From Dehalococcoidia bacterium (lineage in GTDB: Bacteria > Chloroflexota > Dehalococcoidia > Dehalococcoidales > BS750m-G39), in NCBI GenBank assembly GCA_030608005.1, contig JAUWIX010000007.1:1-49583 (forward strand): 49,583 bases of DNA, written 5' to 3'. The position numbers and the translations under genes are program-made. Numbering within the stretch: the stretch's first letter is position 1; every line of letters starts with the position of its first letter. Of this stretch, positions 1 to 9,094 are shown piece by piece. The notes beneath the pieces are model-generated. The model was not told where the DNA came from, ran no database searches, and saw only the letters and a program-made list of their open reading frames with translations.

Positions 1-85
1 AATATTGTTCTTAGTTATATTATACCAAATGGTTGAAGAAGCTTAAAGCCATCCAAGACGGCTGTATATCAAGAATTGCTTACCA

Positions 86-335
86 ACCTCACCCCCTTTA
101 TCCCCCTCTCCTTAAAAGGAGAGGGGGAGTTGGTTTGTAAGAGAGGCGAAGCCTCTCTTAGACTCTCCTTTAGTATCCCCTCAAAGGAGAGGGGGAGGAA
201 TAAAAAAGAGGGGGCTAGCGCCCCTCTTAAAACTACTTCCCCCTTCCCCTCCAGGGGAAGGGGGACAGGGGGATGGGGTCAACGCTGCCGAGAAACGAAA
301 CATAATAATCTGTGTCACTAATCTATCTGAACTAG
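86..335 (-). repeat. Interspersed GC-rich palindromic repeat, copy A
   Basis: Full-length copy, about 250 bp, in minus orientation. Its head (from CTAGTTCAGATAG, positions 335 down to about 262) is nearly the same as the heads at 2251, 10203 and 49412. Its tail (GGGGGTGAGGT read on the minus strand) lies at 86-96. Between them are short perfect inverted repeats such as GAGAGGCGAAGCCTCTC and paired blocks of CCCCTCTCC and GGAGAGGGG. An 81-codon reading frame crosses it but looks like a by-product of the repeat, with no domain. Nothing is recognisable in positions 1-85. Confidence 0.85.
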
Positions 336-355
336 ATTTCGTAATATGCTACAAT
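327..355 (+). promoter_or_regulatory. Promoter of the VTT gene, start codon adjacent
   Basis: An extended -10 (TGC followed by TACAAT, 350-355) lies 7 nt before the ATG at 363. A weak -35 (CTGAAC, 327-332, spacer 17) is made of the terminal bases of repeat copy A. There is no Shine-Dalgarno sequence before the ATG, so the transcript would be leaderless or nearly so. Confidence 0.45.
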
Positions 356-362
356 ACTTCAG

Positions 363-947
363 ATGGGCAAAGGATATTGGCTTAAGAAGAACTTTATTCC
401 TATATTAACCTTGCTCTTTGTTATAGCCATTACAGTTGGTATTTACCTTTTTTTCGGGCGCCACCCAGAAAGGCTTTTGGAACTAAAGCACTATGCCTAT
501 TGGGGCGCCTTCCTTATCAGCCTGATTGGGAATGCCACTGTTATTCTGCCCGGCGCCGTTCTACCGATGCTTTCGACTATAGGTGTTGTTCTCTACCCGG
601 TTACTGGACCAGTTGGTCCAATCATTGTCGGGCTGGTTGGTGGAGCAGGAGCAGCTATCGGGGAGATAACCGGCTATATGGTAGGCTATAGTGGGCGGGG
701 GGTTGTGGAAAGAGTGAAGTTATATAATCGGCTGGCGGAGTGGGTGAGGAGGTGGGGGGCATTGACTATCTTTATCCTCTCCTTGGTGCCATTCTTCTTT
801 GACCTGGCTGGTATAGCTGCTGGCGTCCTTCGCTTCCCCTTATGGAAGTTTATCCTTGTCTGCTGGTTGGGCAGAACCATACTATATGTAGGTATTGTCT
901 TGGCTGCTGGCTGGGGGTGGGAAATGGTGCTGCCATACCTTGGTTAG
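363..947 (+). CDS. VTT-domain (DedA/SNARE-associated-like) membrane protein
   Basis: A 194-residue protein of the VTT/DedA family, integral inner-membrane proteins now linked to lipid scrambling or undecaprenyl-phosphate recycling. A first membrane helix covers roughly residues 10-32. The family core follows, with a Gly-rich stretch and the acidic position in IGEITGYMVGY (about 99-109), then two hydrophobic helices after residue 135. The typical C-terminal RxxPxxR element is seen only as SLVPFFFD, so this is a divergent member and its substrate cannot be named. The stop codon overlaps that of the convergent MFS gene in the shared bases TTAG (944-947). No ribosome-binding site precedes the ATG; the promoter lies immediately upstream. 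Confidence 0.75.
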   Translation: MGKGYWLKKNFIPILTLLFVIAITVGIYLFFGRHPERLLELKHYAYWGAFLISLIGNATVILPGAVLPMLSTIGVVLYPVTGPVGPIIVGLVGGAGAAIGEITGYMVGYSGRGVVERVKLYNRLAEWVRRWGALTIFILSLVPFFFDLAGIAAGVLRFPLWKFILVCWLGRTILYVGIVLAAGWGWEMVLPYLG

Positions 948-2197
948 CTCCGTCCCTTGATTTTCATTAGCAACGATGAACCGACTACAAAGTAGATAAA
1001 ACAAGCCCCAAGCATGACTTTGTAACCCAGTCCAGGGCTGTAGGCATTAAGGGGGTCCATGGCCAGTCCGATGAGGCGTGCCAGGGCAGCACCGCCGGCA
1101 GTAGCCAGGTTGGTCAGTCCAAGGTATCTTGCCTCCTCGCCTTTAGGTACCAAATCTGTGGCTAGAGCCCAGTTGCTGCTCATAAAAGCCCCGGTGGAGA
1201 TTCCTAGAAGACCGCCGCAGAATATTATATACCCGTAGCTATGGGCGAAAAATAGCAGCAAAATGCCCAAAGCTCCAAGGAATCCAGAGGAGACAACCAC
1301 TGGTCGGCGCCCTATTCTATCTGAGAGGCGCCCGGCAGGATAAACCACAGCCAGCAGACAAATGCCAACCACTATTAGAAGGTCGCCGGCTACCTCCGCT
1401 GGATTGGCTACCCCAACCACATCCATAAGAAAATATAGAGCGAATGTTTGCAAGGTAGCCATTGCCATGAGGATAAGGAGGCGGGAGACTAGGAAGAGTA
1501 TAAAATCAGGGCTTGCCTTAACATCAATCTTAAAACTCTTATATAGGGTGGGCAGTAAGGGCAATTGAGAGCCACCAGCACCGGGTCGCTCCTTAACCGT
1601 GAGGATGGTGGCTAGCATAGCGCCGAGCAGGACAATACCCAGCGCTGCCAAGGACAACCATAACCAGGGGCTTCCCTCACCGGCGAAGTAGCGACCCATA
1701 AAGTAGGCTATCAGGCGCACCAGGGCAAGCCCGCCCATTATCTCCAGGAGGCTCTTTACCCCTGAAGCTACTCCCCTCTTCCCCTCAGGCACTAGGTCGG
1801 GGATAAACGCCTGATATGGACCTTGCGCTGTATTACAGGTAATCTGAAGCAGGCAATAAACGATGAGGATGATAATAAAACTATCAGAGAGCCCTATCCC
1901 TGGGAGCAGGAACAGAGCTAATGCAGTGCCCAGTAGAATGTAGGGTCGGCGGTGCCCCCAGCCGAAGCCAGAGCGGTCGCTGAGCGCCCCAGCTATGGGC
2001 TGAACTGCCATGGCTAGAAATAAGCCAGCGAAGGTAAGCAGACCGAGGTAGGTATTCTTTTCCGATTCAGCAACAAAGTCCAGTAGCCGCAATGGCAGAA
2101 TAATGGTGTGTAAGCTATTCCACAGGGCAGCCAGGGCAAAACCAAAGATGGTAATCTTGATGTAATCTATACGGCGAAAGTGATTGTTGCTCACCAT
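944..2197 (-). CDS. MFS transporter, 12 membrane segments
   Basis: A 417-residue major facilitator superfamily permease. The A-type loop after helix 2 reads GALSDRSGFGWGHRRP, a form typical of GPH/SLC45-like sugar carriers, and the equivalent loop in the second half is GRLSDRIGRRP. The two halves each show about six hydrophobic segments separated by a charged central loop near residues 200-215 (VKERPGAGG). Substrate unknown; sugar or glycoside:cation symport is possible from the loop style, but drug efflux cannot be excluded. GGAAAG lies directly before the ATG. It is a single gene convergent with the VTT gene and divergent from repeat copy B. Confidence 0.8.
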   Translation of the reverse strand: MVSNNHFRRIDYIKITIFGFALAALWNSLHTIILPLRLLDFVAESEKNTYLGLLTFAGLFLAMAVQPIAGALSDRSGFGWGHRRPYILLGTALALFLLPGIGLSDSFIIILIVYCLLQITCNTAQGPYQAFIPDLVPEGKRGVASGVKSLLEIMGGLALVRLIAYFMGRYFAGEGSPWLWLSLAALGIVLLGAMLATILTVKERPGAGGSQLPLLPTLYKSFKIDVKASPDFILFLVSRLLILMAMATLQTFALYFLMDVVGVANPAEVAGDLLIVVGICLLAVVYPAGRLSDRIGRRPVVVSSGFLGALGILLLFFAHSYGYIIFCGGLLGISTGAFMSSNWALATDLVPKGEEARYLGLTNLATAGGAALARLIGLAMDPLNAYSPGLGYKVMLGACFIYFVVGSSLLMKIKGRS

Positions 2198-2250
2198 CTT
2201 TCCATTCTAGTCAAGCATAACAGAGCCAAGCTGAAGAGGCAATGCTTGAG

Positions 2251-2511
2251 CTAGTTCAGATAGATTGGTGACACAGATTATCATGTTTCGTTTCTCTGTG
2301 GCATTGACCCTATCCCCCTGTCTCTCTTCCCCTGGAGGGGAAGGGGGAAGATTTTGTTAAGAGGGGCGCTAGCCCCTCTTAAACACCCCAGAGAATAGAG
2401 AGCCCAAGAGAGGCGAAGCCCCTCTAACATAACTAATTCCCCCTCCCTTAGATAAGGGAGGGGGATAAAGGGGGAGGGTTACCTAAATCAAAAACTTAAA
2501 GGGGGTGAGGT
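2251..2511 (+). repeat. Interspersed GC-rich palindromic repeat, copy B
   Basis: Full-length copy in plus orientation filling most of the 417-bp gap between the MFS gene and hppA. The head starts with CTAGTTCAGATAG at 2251 and the tail ends with GGGGGTGAGGT at 2501-2511. Inner palindromic units include AAGAGGGGCGCTAGCCCCTCTT and the GAGGCGAAGCC motif. The hppA promoter begins 45 bp downstream. Confidence 0.85.
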
Positions 2512-2556
2512 GTAGAAAGTTGTGGGTGGTCAGGTACTAAAGCGAGTACAATGTTT

Positions 2557-2585
2557 TTGTTCTTACCGAGTTGCTGTGGTATAAT
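2557..2585 (+). promoter_or_regulatory. Sigma-70-type promoter for hppA
   Basis: TTGTTC (2557-2562), 17-nt spacer, TATAAT (2580-2585) with TGG just before the -10. The ATG at 2615 follows with a strong GAAGGAGGAG ribosome-binding site. Confidence 0.7.
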
Positions 2586-2614
2586 CTTGGCGGTTATTTA
2601 GAAGGAGGAGAGAT

Positions 2615-4813
2615 ATGCCAGGAATTTTTTGGGTTGTGGTGATAGGTGGGGCTATAGGCATTATTTTTGCCTTAGCCTTGACAAGATACATTCTGCGTGC
2701 TGATTCAGGAACAGCGGCGATGCGGGAGATTAATGCCATGATCTCAGAGGGTGCCTGGGCTTTCATCAGACGCCAATATTCCACCATTGGCATTACTGCT
2801 CTTGTAGTGGGAGTGATAATCGGTGTTCTGCTTGGCATGCTAAGCAGTCCAGCAGAGCTAGAGATGTTGGGAGTATCGGCTTTTGGCTTGGGATGGAGGA
2901 CAGCGGTGGCATTTCTTGCCGGGGCTCTTTGTTCCTGTATTTCGGGAATTGTGGGCATGTGGATTGCGGTTAAGTCAAACGTTCGTTGTGCTGCTGCCTC
3001 CCACCATGGCTTAAATGACGCTATCAGAATAGCCCTGCGTGGTGGGGCAGTTTCCGGTTTTCTTATTGTTGCCTTGAGCTTGCTTGGGGTAACCGCCATA
3101 TTTTTTGGTTTTGGTGGGGCTAGCCATCCTGAAATCGCTCCTCACCTTATTGTAGGCTTTGGCTTTGGGGCTAGTATGGTTGCCCTTTTTGCTCAGCTTG
3201 GCGGCGGTATCTATACCAAGGCGGCTGATATGGGGGCTGACCTGGTGGGCAAGGTTGAAGCCGGTATACCTGAGGATGACCCCCGCAATGCTGCTGTTAT
3301 CGCCGATTTAGTCGGTGATAATGTTGGTGACTGTGCTGGGCGTGGTGCTGACCTCTTTGAATCCACGGCAGCAGAGAACATCGGTGCCATGATAATAGGT
3401 GTAACCCTGTATATAATCTCGCTAAAGGCAGGAGTCCCTCCAATTATTGCTGTGGGTTGGGTGCTTTTCCCGCTCATTATTCGTGCCTTTGGTATTATTG
3501 CCAGCGTGATAGGTATACTTTGCGTGCGCAGTCGCGGTGCAGGAGAGGACCCGATGAACGCTCTCAACCGTGGCTATTATGTGGCATTAGCTCTGTGTGT
3601 GATAGCCATGTTTTTTACCTGTAAAGTGATGTTTGGCCCCATGTGCTTGGGAGGATGGCTATGGCTTACGGGAGCTGGCATTGTTGGTATAGTGGCTAGC
3701 GTAATAGTAATCCATATTACTCAGTATTACACTGAGTCTAGGTTTGGTCCGACAAGAAGGATTGCTGAAGCTTGCCGCACAGGTCCAGCAACCACCTTTG
3801 TTACCGGTCTGTCCGTGGGCTTTGAGACTGTTATGCCAACGGCGCTTACCATTTGTGCTGCTCTTGGGCTCTCTTATTGGTTCGGCACAATTGCTGGGTT
3901 AGACGTTCCGTGGTGGATGAGTGGTGCCTATGGCACGGCAATAGCTACTATGGGCATGCTGATGACCTGCCCCTTTATTCTGGCTGAGGACACCTTTGGT
4001 CCAATAACCGATAATGCTAATGGCATCAATGAGTTTACTGGTGCTGGTTCTGAGATAAGGCGAGTTACTGACCATCTTGATGCCACAGGCAATACCACCA
4101 AGGCTCTAACCAAGGGGTATGCCATGGTGTCGGCAGGACTGGCTGGCTTCCTCCTCTTCCAGGCTTATTTTGACCGAGTCCTGCTCTTCCAGGGTAGAGA
4201 AGGGGAGTTGTTTATTGTAAACCTTGTTTGCCCCGAGGTTCTTATTGGCGGCATTCTAGCCATTATGATGGTCTTCCTTTTCAGTTCCTGGGGGCTTAAA
4301 TCAGTGGGGGAGGCAGCAAGTAAGATTATTGAGGAAGTGCGCCGCCAAATCAAAGCTGACCCTGGAATCATGGAGGGGACATCCAGACCCGATTATGGCA
4401 GGGCAGTTAATATTACCACCGGGGCAGCACTGAAGGGGATGATTGCCCCTGGATTGCTTCCCGTGCTTCTCCCTGTAGTTATTGGGGTTATTTTTAGATT
4501 CATACCTGGCTGGGATGCCCCCATGGCAGTCGGTGCCTTTCTTATAGTAGGAACCTTTACCGCTATTCTTATGGCTTCCTTCATGAACAACAGCGGTGGT
4601 GCTTGGGACAATGCCAAGAAATATATTGAGGATGGGCAACTCAGGGATGAAGAGGGGAATGTTGTTCTCAAAGGTTCACCCATACATGCTGCCAGTGTAG
4701 CTGGTGACACTGTTGGTGACCCTCTTAAGGATACTGTGGGGCCTTCTTTGCACATTGTAGCTAAGCTCATAGCGACAGTAACTTTGGTGCTCTGTCCCCT
4801 GTGGGTTATTTAG
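2615..4813 (+). CDS. hppA: K+-independent proton-translocating membrane pyrophosphatase
   Basis: A 732-residue membrane-bound pyrophosphatase that couples hydrolysis of PPi to ion export, with roughly 16 membrane helices. Family hallmarks are present: ADLVGKVEAGIPEDDPRN (about 210-227), DNVGDCAGRGADLFES, and the C-terminal NNSGGAWDNAKKYIE and GDTVGDPLKDT motifs that form the pyrophosphate/Mg site. The subclass-determining motif reads GNTTKA at 492-497; lysine at this place, instead of alanine, marks the K+-independent H+-pumping class in the characterised family. Its own promoter and a strong ribosome-binding site support single-gene expression. In anaerobes it salvages energy from biosynthetic pyrophosphate. 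Long antisense reading frames across it are shadows. Confidence 0.97.
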   Translation: MPGIFWVVVIGGAIGIIFALALTRYILRADSGTAAMREINAMISEGAWAFIRRQYSTIGITALVVGVIIGVLLGMLSSPAELEMLGVSAFGLGWRTAVAFLAGALCSCISGIVGMWIAVKSNVRCAAASHHGLNDAIRIALRGGAVSGFLIVALSLLGVTAIFFGFGGASHPEIAPHLIVGFGFGASMVALFAQLGGGIYTKAADMGADLVGKVEAGIPEDDPRNAAVIADLVGDNVGDCAGRGADLFESTAAENIGAMIIGVTLYIISLKAGVPPIIAVGWVLFPLIIRAFGIIASVIGILCVRSRGAGEDPMNALNRGYYVALALCVIAMFFTCKVMFGPMCLGGWLWLTGAGIVGIVASVIVIHITQYYTESRFGPTRRIAEACRTGPATTFVTGLSVGFETVMPTALTICAALGLSYWFGTIAGLDVPWWMSGAYGTAIATMGMLMTCPFILAEDTFGPITDNANGINEFTGAGSEIRRVTDHLDATGNTTKALTKGYAMVSAGLAGFLLFQAYFDRVLLFQGREGELFIVNLVCPEVLIGGILAIMMVFLFSSWGLKSVGEAASKIIEEVRRQIKADPGIMEGTSRPDYGRAVNITTGAALKGMIAPGLLPVLLPVVIGVIFRFIPGWDAPMAVGAFLIVGTFTAILMASFMNNSGGAWDNAKKYIEDGQLRDEEGNVVLKGSPIHAASVAGDTVGDPLKDTVGPSLHIVAKLIATVTLVLCPLWVI

Positions 4814-4831
4814 AGTTCGTCTAAAAGGATT

Positions 4832-5872
4832 TCAGGGGTAGATGCTCAATGCTTGAAGCCCGGCAGTTTCAGGCAAGCCGAGCATGAGGTTCATATTCTG
4901 AATGGCTTGCCCCCCCGCCCCCTTGATGAGGTTATCAATACAGCTAATGACTATTAGCCTCCCCGCCCTGTGGTCGATGGTAGGATGGACCAGACAGAGG
5001 TTATTCCCCGTGGTGTGCTTGGTGTGTGGCGGGAAGTCAACTATCCTTACAAAGGGCTCATCCTGGTAGAAGTCCAGGTAGAGCTGCCTTAGTTCCTCCT
5101 CCCCCTTTTTGCCAGCCGCAATCTTGCCTGAGGCTAGTGGGGCATAGCAGGTGGTTAATATTCCTCTGGTCATGGGCACAATATGAGGCACAAAGGTAAC
5201 CGAGGGCGGTTGTTCTGGGCAAAGCCGCTTTAGCTCCTGGGCAATCTCAGGCAGATGTCGGTGTCCCTCTAAGGCATAGGCGGCGGCGTCTTCGTTGGCT
5301 TCTGAGAAGTGTGTTTGCAGGCTGAGGGTTCTGCCTGCCCCGGATACACCAGATTTGCTATCAATAACGATGTCGGGCTGAATCAATCTTGCCTTTACTG
5401 CTGGGGCTAAAGCCAGGATAGCCCCCGTGGGGTAGCAGCCAGGGTTAGCTACCAGTTGAGCCGAGGCAACTTGAGACCGGTATAGCTCGGTCAGACCATA
5501 CACCGCTTGGGCGAGTAGCTGTGGGGCGGGGTGAGAGAAACCGTACCAGCGTTGGTATTCGGCGGCATCCTTTAGCCTGAAATCGGCGCTAATATCCACT
5601 ACCTTAATGCCCTGCTCAAGCAGCGGCATGACCTCTTTGGCACTCTCTTTATGGGGCATGGCGGAAAAGGCAAATTCAACATCCCCCAGCTCTGCTTCAA
5701 TAGTTAGCTCTATACCAGCTAGGTGGGGGAAGACCTCGCCTAACCTTCGCCCAGCAGCACTCCGTCCGGTAACGGATGCAAGCTCTACCTGGGGATGCTG
5801 ATATAGTAGTCTTGCCAGCTCCACACCGGTATAACCGGTAACATTGATAATGCCTACTGTTGTTTTAGCCAT
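4832..5872 (-). CDS. argC: N-acetyl-gamma-glutamyl-phosphate reductase
   Basis: NADPH-dependent reduction of N-acetylglutamyl phosphate to the semialdehyde, third step of arginine synthesis. From the chosen start the protein has 346 residues. It begins with the Rossmann motif GIINVTGYTGVEL, and the catalytic cysteine lies in NPGCYPTG (Cys146). The substrate-side motifs SGVSGAGR and HRHLPEI follow. The frame extends ten codons upstream to 5902, but ATG 5872 is preceded by GGAG with good spacing and places the Rossmann strand right at the N terminus, so I prefer it. No other arg genes are next to it. Confidence 0.95.
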   Translation of the reverse strand: MAKTTVGIINVTGYTGVELARLLYQHPQVELASVTGRSAAGRRLGEVFPHLAGIELTIEAELGDVEFAFSAMPHKESAKEVMPLLEQGIKVVDISADFRLKDAAEYQRWYGFSHPAPQLLAQAVYGLTELYRSQVASAQLVANPGCYPTGAILALAPAVKARLIQPDIVIDSKSGVSGAGRTLSLQTHFSEANEDAAAYALEGHRHLPEIAQELKRLCPEQPPSVTFVPHIVPMTRGILTTCYAPLASGKIAAGKKGEEELRQLYLDFYQDEPFVRIVDFPPHTKHTTGNNLCLVHPTIDHRAGRLIVISCIDNLIKGAGGQAIQNMNLMLGLPETAGLQALSIYP

Positions 5873-5917
5873 TCTTCTCCGATTTTGGTTAAAGTATATC
5901 ACAAGCCCACCTCGAAT

Positions 5918-7615
5918 TTATACTACTCTTCCTCCCCTGAGGCCGCTAAGGATATGTTGAATCTCAAGGCTGGTTAAGCCAAATCGGTGCAGTGTGTGGC
6001 GGGTTATCTCCAGACTGGCTTCAAACTCAGGACGGACCAACTCAGAAACGCCGATGCCCTTTAATAGTTCAGCATCGGCATCACGGTGAACCCGAGCCAC
6101 GATATCCAGTTTAGGGTTGATTCTCAGCGCGTTTCTGGTGGTTAATTCTACACCTATAAAATCAGGGAAGGTGCAGATAAGGACACGCGCTTTATTCAAT
6201 TGAGCATGAGCAAGTATCTCAGGGTTGCTGGCATCCCCATAGATGCAGGGAATCCCCCTGGCGTGTAGTTCTGAGATGACCTGGGGGTCAAGGTCAATAA
6301 CCAGGTAGGAAAAGTTTCGCCGTTCCAGAACCCTTGCCAAACTACTCCCAACACGACCATGCCCACAAATTACGGCGTGTCCCGAAAGCTGCCATTTCTG
6401 GCTTTGCCAACTTGGGTCAAGGCGCTTGGCTACTAGTCTGCCAAATCTTTCTCCCTGGCTGAGGTGTCGATAAAGGAACGAGGCAAAACTTAAAGCAAAG
6501 GGGGTCAACAACATAGTGATGATAGCACTGGTCAGGGTCAAGGAGTAAAGATAAGGTGAGATGATGCCGGCTTCCATGCCCATCCCAGCCAGGACAAAGC
6601 TGAACTCTCCAATCTGTATTAGCCCCATACCGACAAATAGTGCTGTCTTGGGGCTATAGCCAAAAGACCAGGGAATAAGGGAGCAGATGATAAATTTAGC
6701 CATAATTATGACCATTACTATCACTGAAATTGCGGCTAAATTTTCCATCACAAAATGTGGGTCGGCAAGCATACCAAGGGAGACAAAAAAGAGGGCACCG
6801 AAGGTATCACGCAGAGGGACAATATCAGCAAAAGCCTGACGGGCGAAGGCAGACTGACCGATTAGTAACCCGGCAATAAAAGCGCCAACGGCGGCGGATA
6901 AGCCGAAGAAGTAAGCGCCAAGAGCTGCCACCAAACACAGGGCGACTACGGTGAGCAGAAATAGCTCTCTAGAACCTCCACCTGCCACCCGTCCCAGTAG
7001 CCAGGGCAGTCCCCACATTCCCAGAACCAGCATCACGGCAATAAAAAGCACTGCCTTGAGGGTGGCTATTCCCAGAGGCAACCATAATTCCCCACCTACT
7101 CCGCCCATAGCAGGCAAGATTATCATCAAGGGCACCAGGCTCAGGTCTTGCACCAGAAGAATCCCAATCATAACGCGACCGTGCCCTGAGTCGAGCTCCC
7201 CCCGCTCCATAAGGGTTTTAAGCACAATCATAGTGCTACTAAGGGCGATGAGAAAGCCGAAGAAGATAGCTTCAAGCATCGCCCAGCCTAGCAGCTTGCC
7301 CAAAGCTAAGCCTACCGCTGCCGTAAGTAATATCTGAGCTATGCCACCGAGAATGGCGACCTTGCCCATTCGCTTGAGTTCACTTAAGGAGAACTCAAGC
7401 CCTAAGGTGAACAGGAGCAGGATTACCCCGATGGTAGCCAAAGTATGGATTGTCTCCAGCTCATGAACTAAGCTAAAGCCATGGGGACCGACAGCAATAC
7501 CCCCTACAAGATAACCTAAAATGATGGGTAGCCTCAGTCGGCGGGCTAACATACCTCCAGCTATGGCAACAGCTAAGACAATGATTAGGTCAAGACCGAG
7601 TCCCAATTCCTCCAT
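5918..7615 (-). CDS. CPA2 monovalent cation/proton antiporter with RCK (TrkA-N) domain
   Basis: A 565-residue KefB/KefC-type protein. The N-terminal 385 residues form a Na+/H+ exchanger domain of about 12 helices, beginning with RLRLPIILGYLVGG and containing the FTLGLEFS and LSAAVGAFIAG motifs. From about 410 a TrkA-N nucleotide-binding domain follows: ICGHGRVGSSLARVLE (Gly-rich loop) and GDASNPEIL. No separate TrkA-C domain is seen, so the protein ends soon after the RCK-N fold. The role is likely K+ or Na+ efflux coupled to H+ entry, gated by nucleotide or redox ligand. The argC start codon is 45 bp from its stop, so the two may be cotranscribed. Confidence 0.9.
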   Translation of the reverse strand: MEELGLGLDLIIVLAVAIAGGMLARRLRLPIILGYLVGGIAVGPHGFSLVHELETIHTLATIGVILLLFTLGLEFSLSELKRMGKVAILGGIAQILLTAAVGLALGKLLGWAMLEAIFFGFLIALSSTMIVLKTLMERGELDSGHGRVMIGILLVQDLSLVPLMIILPAMGGVGGELWLPLGIATLKAVLFIAVMLVLGMWGLPWLLGRVAGGGSRELFLLTVVALCLVAALGAYFFGLSAAVGAFIAGLLIGQSAFARQAFADIVPLRDTFGALFFVSLGMLADPHFVMENLAAISVIVMVIIMAKFIICSLIPWSFGYSPKTALFVGMGLIQIGEFSFVLAGMGMEAGIISPYLYSLTLTSAIITMLLTPFALSFASFLYRHLSQGERFGRLVAKRLDPSWQSQKWQLSGHAVICGHGRVGSSLARVLERRNFSYLVIDLDPQVISELHARGIPCIYGDASNPEILAHAQLNKARVLICTFPDFIGVELTTRNALRINPKLDIVARVHRDADAELLKGIGVSELVRPEFEASLEITRHTLHRFGLTSLEIQHILSGLRGGRVV

Positions 7616-7708
7616 AGGTCGTCCCCAAATTGATAAAAGCAGGCTAACACAGCTATTCTAGCACAGAAGCGAAGGTAAGGCGTAGCCGCTGAAAGCTGGT
7701 AGATACCT

Positions 7709-7738
7709 TTGCCAAAGGCGGTGAATATATGCTACAAT
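7709..7738 (+). promoter_or_regulatory. Promoter of the citrate-synthase-like gene
   Basis: TTGCCA (7709-7714), 18-nt spacer, and extended -10 TGC-TACAAT (TACAAT 7733-7738). A CAGGAG ribosome-binding site lies between it and the ATG at 7761. Confidence 0.6.
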
Positions 7739-7760
7739 TAAGCCTCTCAGGAGTAGTTAG

Positions 7761-8984
7761 ATGTCTAAGATTTATTTTATTGATGTAACTAATCGGGACA
7801 CGGTTCAGGCTTCTCGTATTAGCTTAGCCAAGTTGCAGAAGACGATGCTCAATATATATCTGGGGCAGTTGGGAATCCATCAGTCAGAGTTTGCCTTTCC
7901 CTATACCAAGCATGAGCAAAACTATGTAAGGGCTAATCTGGAGCTAAAGGAGCTGGGAGCTATGGGCTCACTCATCCTTGAGGGTTGGTGCCGAGCCATT
8001 GTTGCTGATGTTAGCGGGGCGCTGCCTACTGGTGTGAGCGACTTTAACCTCTCCATCTCCACCTCAGACCAGATGATTTTGCATAAGTTCCAGGGGAAAC
8101 TTAACCGAGGACAGGTAATCAAGGAGATGGTGGAGGCAGTCAGTTGTGCCAAGAGGGGAGGAGCCCGGACCATAGGAGTGAATGCCGAGGACGCCTCTCG
8201 CACTGACCTCGGCTACCTTACTGAGTTTGCTCAAGCAGCCAAGGAGGCGGGAGCCGACCGATTCCGATACTGTGATACCCTGGGATATGATACTCCGGTG
8301 AGTATTTATCGACGAATCAGGCATCTAGCCGAGCAGGTAAAAATTCCTATTGAGCAGCACTGTCACAATGACTTGGGCATGGCGGTGGCTAACTCAGTGG
8401 CTGGGGCACAAGGGGCTATTGATGGGGGGGTTAATGCCTATATTAACACCTCAATAAATGGTCTCAGTGAGCGAGCTGGGCAAGCAGATTTGTTGAGCTG
8501 CGTCCTGGCAATTAAATTCGCCAGAGACATGGATAAGTATGAGATTGGTGACCCTATTAATCTCAAGGTTGCTTACCCCCTGGCTAAGTATGCTGCCTAC
8601 GCCTTCGGCGTGCCGATACCGATAAACCAGCCTGGGGTGGGAGCTAATGCCTTTGCCCATGAGGCTGGTATCCACGCTGATGGCGCTCTCAAGAACCGCC
8701 GCAACTATGAGCTCTACGACTATGAACTACTGGGTATCACTGATATAGAGGAAAAGCCGGCTGGTCGAGTTATTACTACCGGCGAGTATGGGGGATTGGC
8801 TGGCTTCAAGTATGTGTATGAAAGGCTAGGCGTTTCCTTCCCCGACAACGAGGCCGCTGGGCATATCCTGGAGCTGGTGCGCTATGCTAATGCCCATACC
8901 CAAAAGCCTTTGACTGACGATGAGCTACTCTTAATCGCCAAATACCCGGAGCAGGTGAGGAAGATTCTCACCATAACCCCTTAA
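7761..8984 (+). CDS. LeuA/NifV-family DRE-TIM acyltransferase, candidate Re-citrate synthase
   Basis: A 407-residue enzyme of the isopropylmalate/homocitrate synthase family, which condenses an acyl-CoA with a 2-oxoacid on a divalent metal. The N-terminal motif is DVTNRDTVQ (residues 8-16; Arg12 and Asp13 match the DxxxRDGxQ signature). The metal ligands lie in QHCHNDLGMAVANS (His200, His202), followed by INGLSERAGQADL. There is no C-terminal LeuA regulatory domain, which argues against leucine synthesis. Proteins with the DVTNRD-type start occur among the oxygen-sensitive Re-face citrate synthases of anaerobes, and Dehalococcoides is known to use one, so citrate formation is my preferred guess. 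Homocitrate or another 2-alkylmalate synthase is the alternative. It has its own promoter and a hairpin terminator. Confidence 0.75.
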   Translation: MSKIYFIDVTNRDTVQASRISLAKLQKTMLNIYLGQLGIHQSEFAFPYTKHEQNYVRANLELKELGAMGSLILEGWCRAIVADVSGALPTGVSDFNLSISTSDQMILHKFQGKLNRGQVIKEMVEAVSCAKRGGARTIGVNAEDASRTDLGYLTEFAQAAKEAGADRFRYCDTLGYDTPVSIYRRIRHLAEQVKIPIEQHCHNDLGMAVANSVAGAQGAIDGGVNAYINTSINGLSERAGQADLLSCVLAIKFARDMDKYEIGDPINLKVAYPLAKYAAYAFGVPIPINQPGVGANAFAHEAGIHADGALKNRRNYELYDYELLGITDIEEKPAGRVITTGEYGGLAGFKYVYERLGVSFPDNEAAGHILELVRYANAHTQKPLTDDELLLIAKYPEQVRKILTITP

Positions 8985-9008
8985 GTAATTATCCTCTGGT
9001 GGGAAAAT

Positions 9009-9043
9009 TGAGGCTGCCCTATATGACAGCCTCATTGCATTTT
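9009..9043 (+). terminator. Intrinsic terminator after the citrate-synthase-like gene
   Basis: Perfect 8-bp stem TGAGGCTG (9009-9016) with CAGCCTCA (9027-9034), a 10-nt loop, then TTGCATTTT. Confidence 0.6.
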
Positions 9044-9094
9044 CAAGTGGGCCGCCCCAGTGTGGTATTATAAAGTAAATGGCAGGTGTTAAAT

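Noticed and set aside
76-321. 81-codon plus-strand reading frame
   Set aside because: It lies wholly in repeat copy A; its translation is only the low-complexity reading of palindromic repeat units.
2563-3099. 178-codon minus-strand frame over the start of hppA
   Set aside because: Antisense shadow of a clearly conserved gene; Pro/Thr/Ile-rich without any motif or ribosome-binding site.
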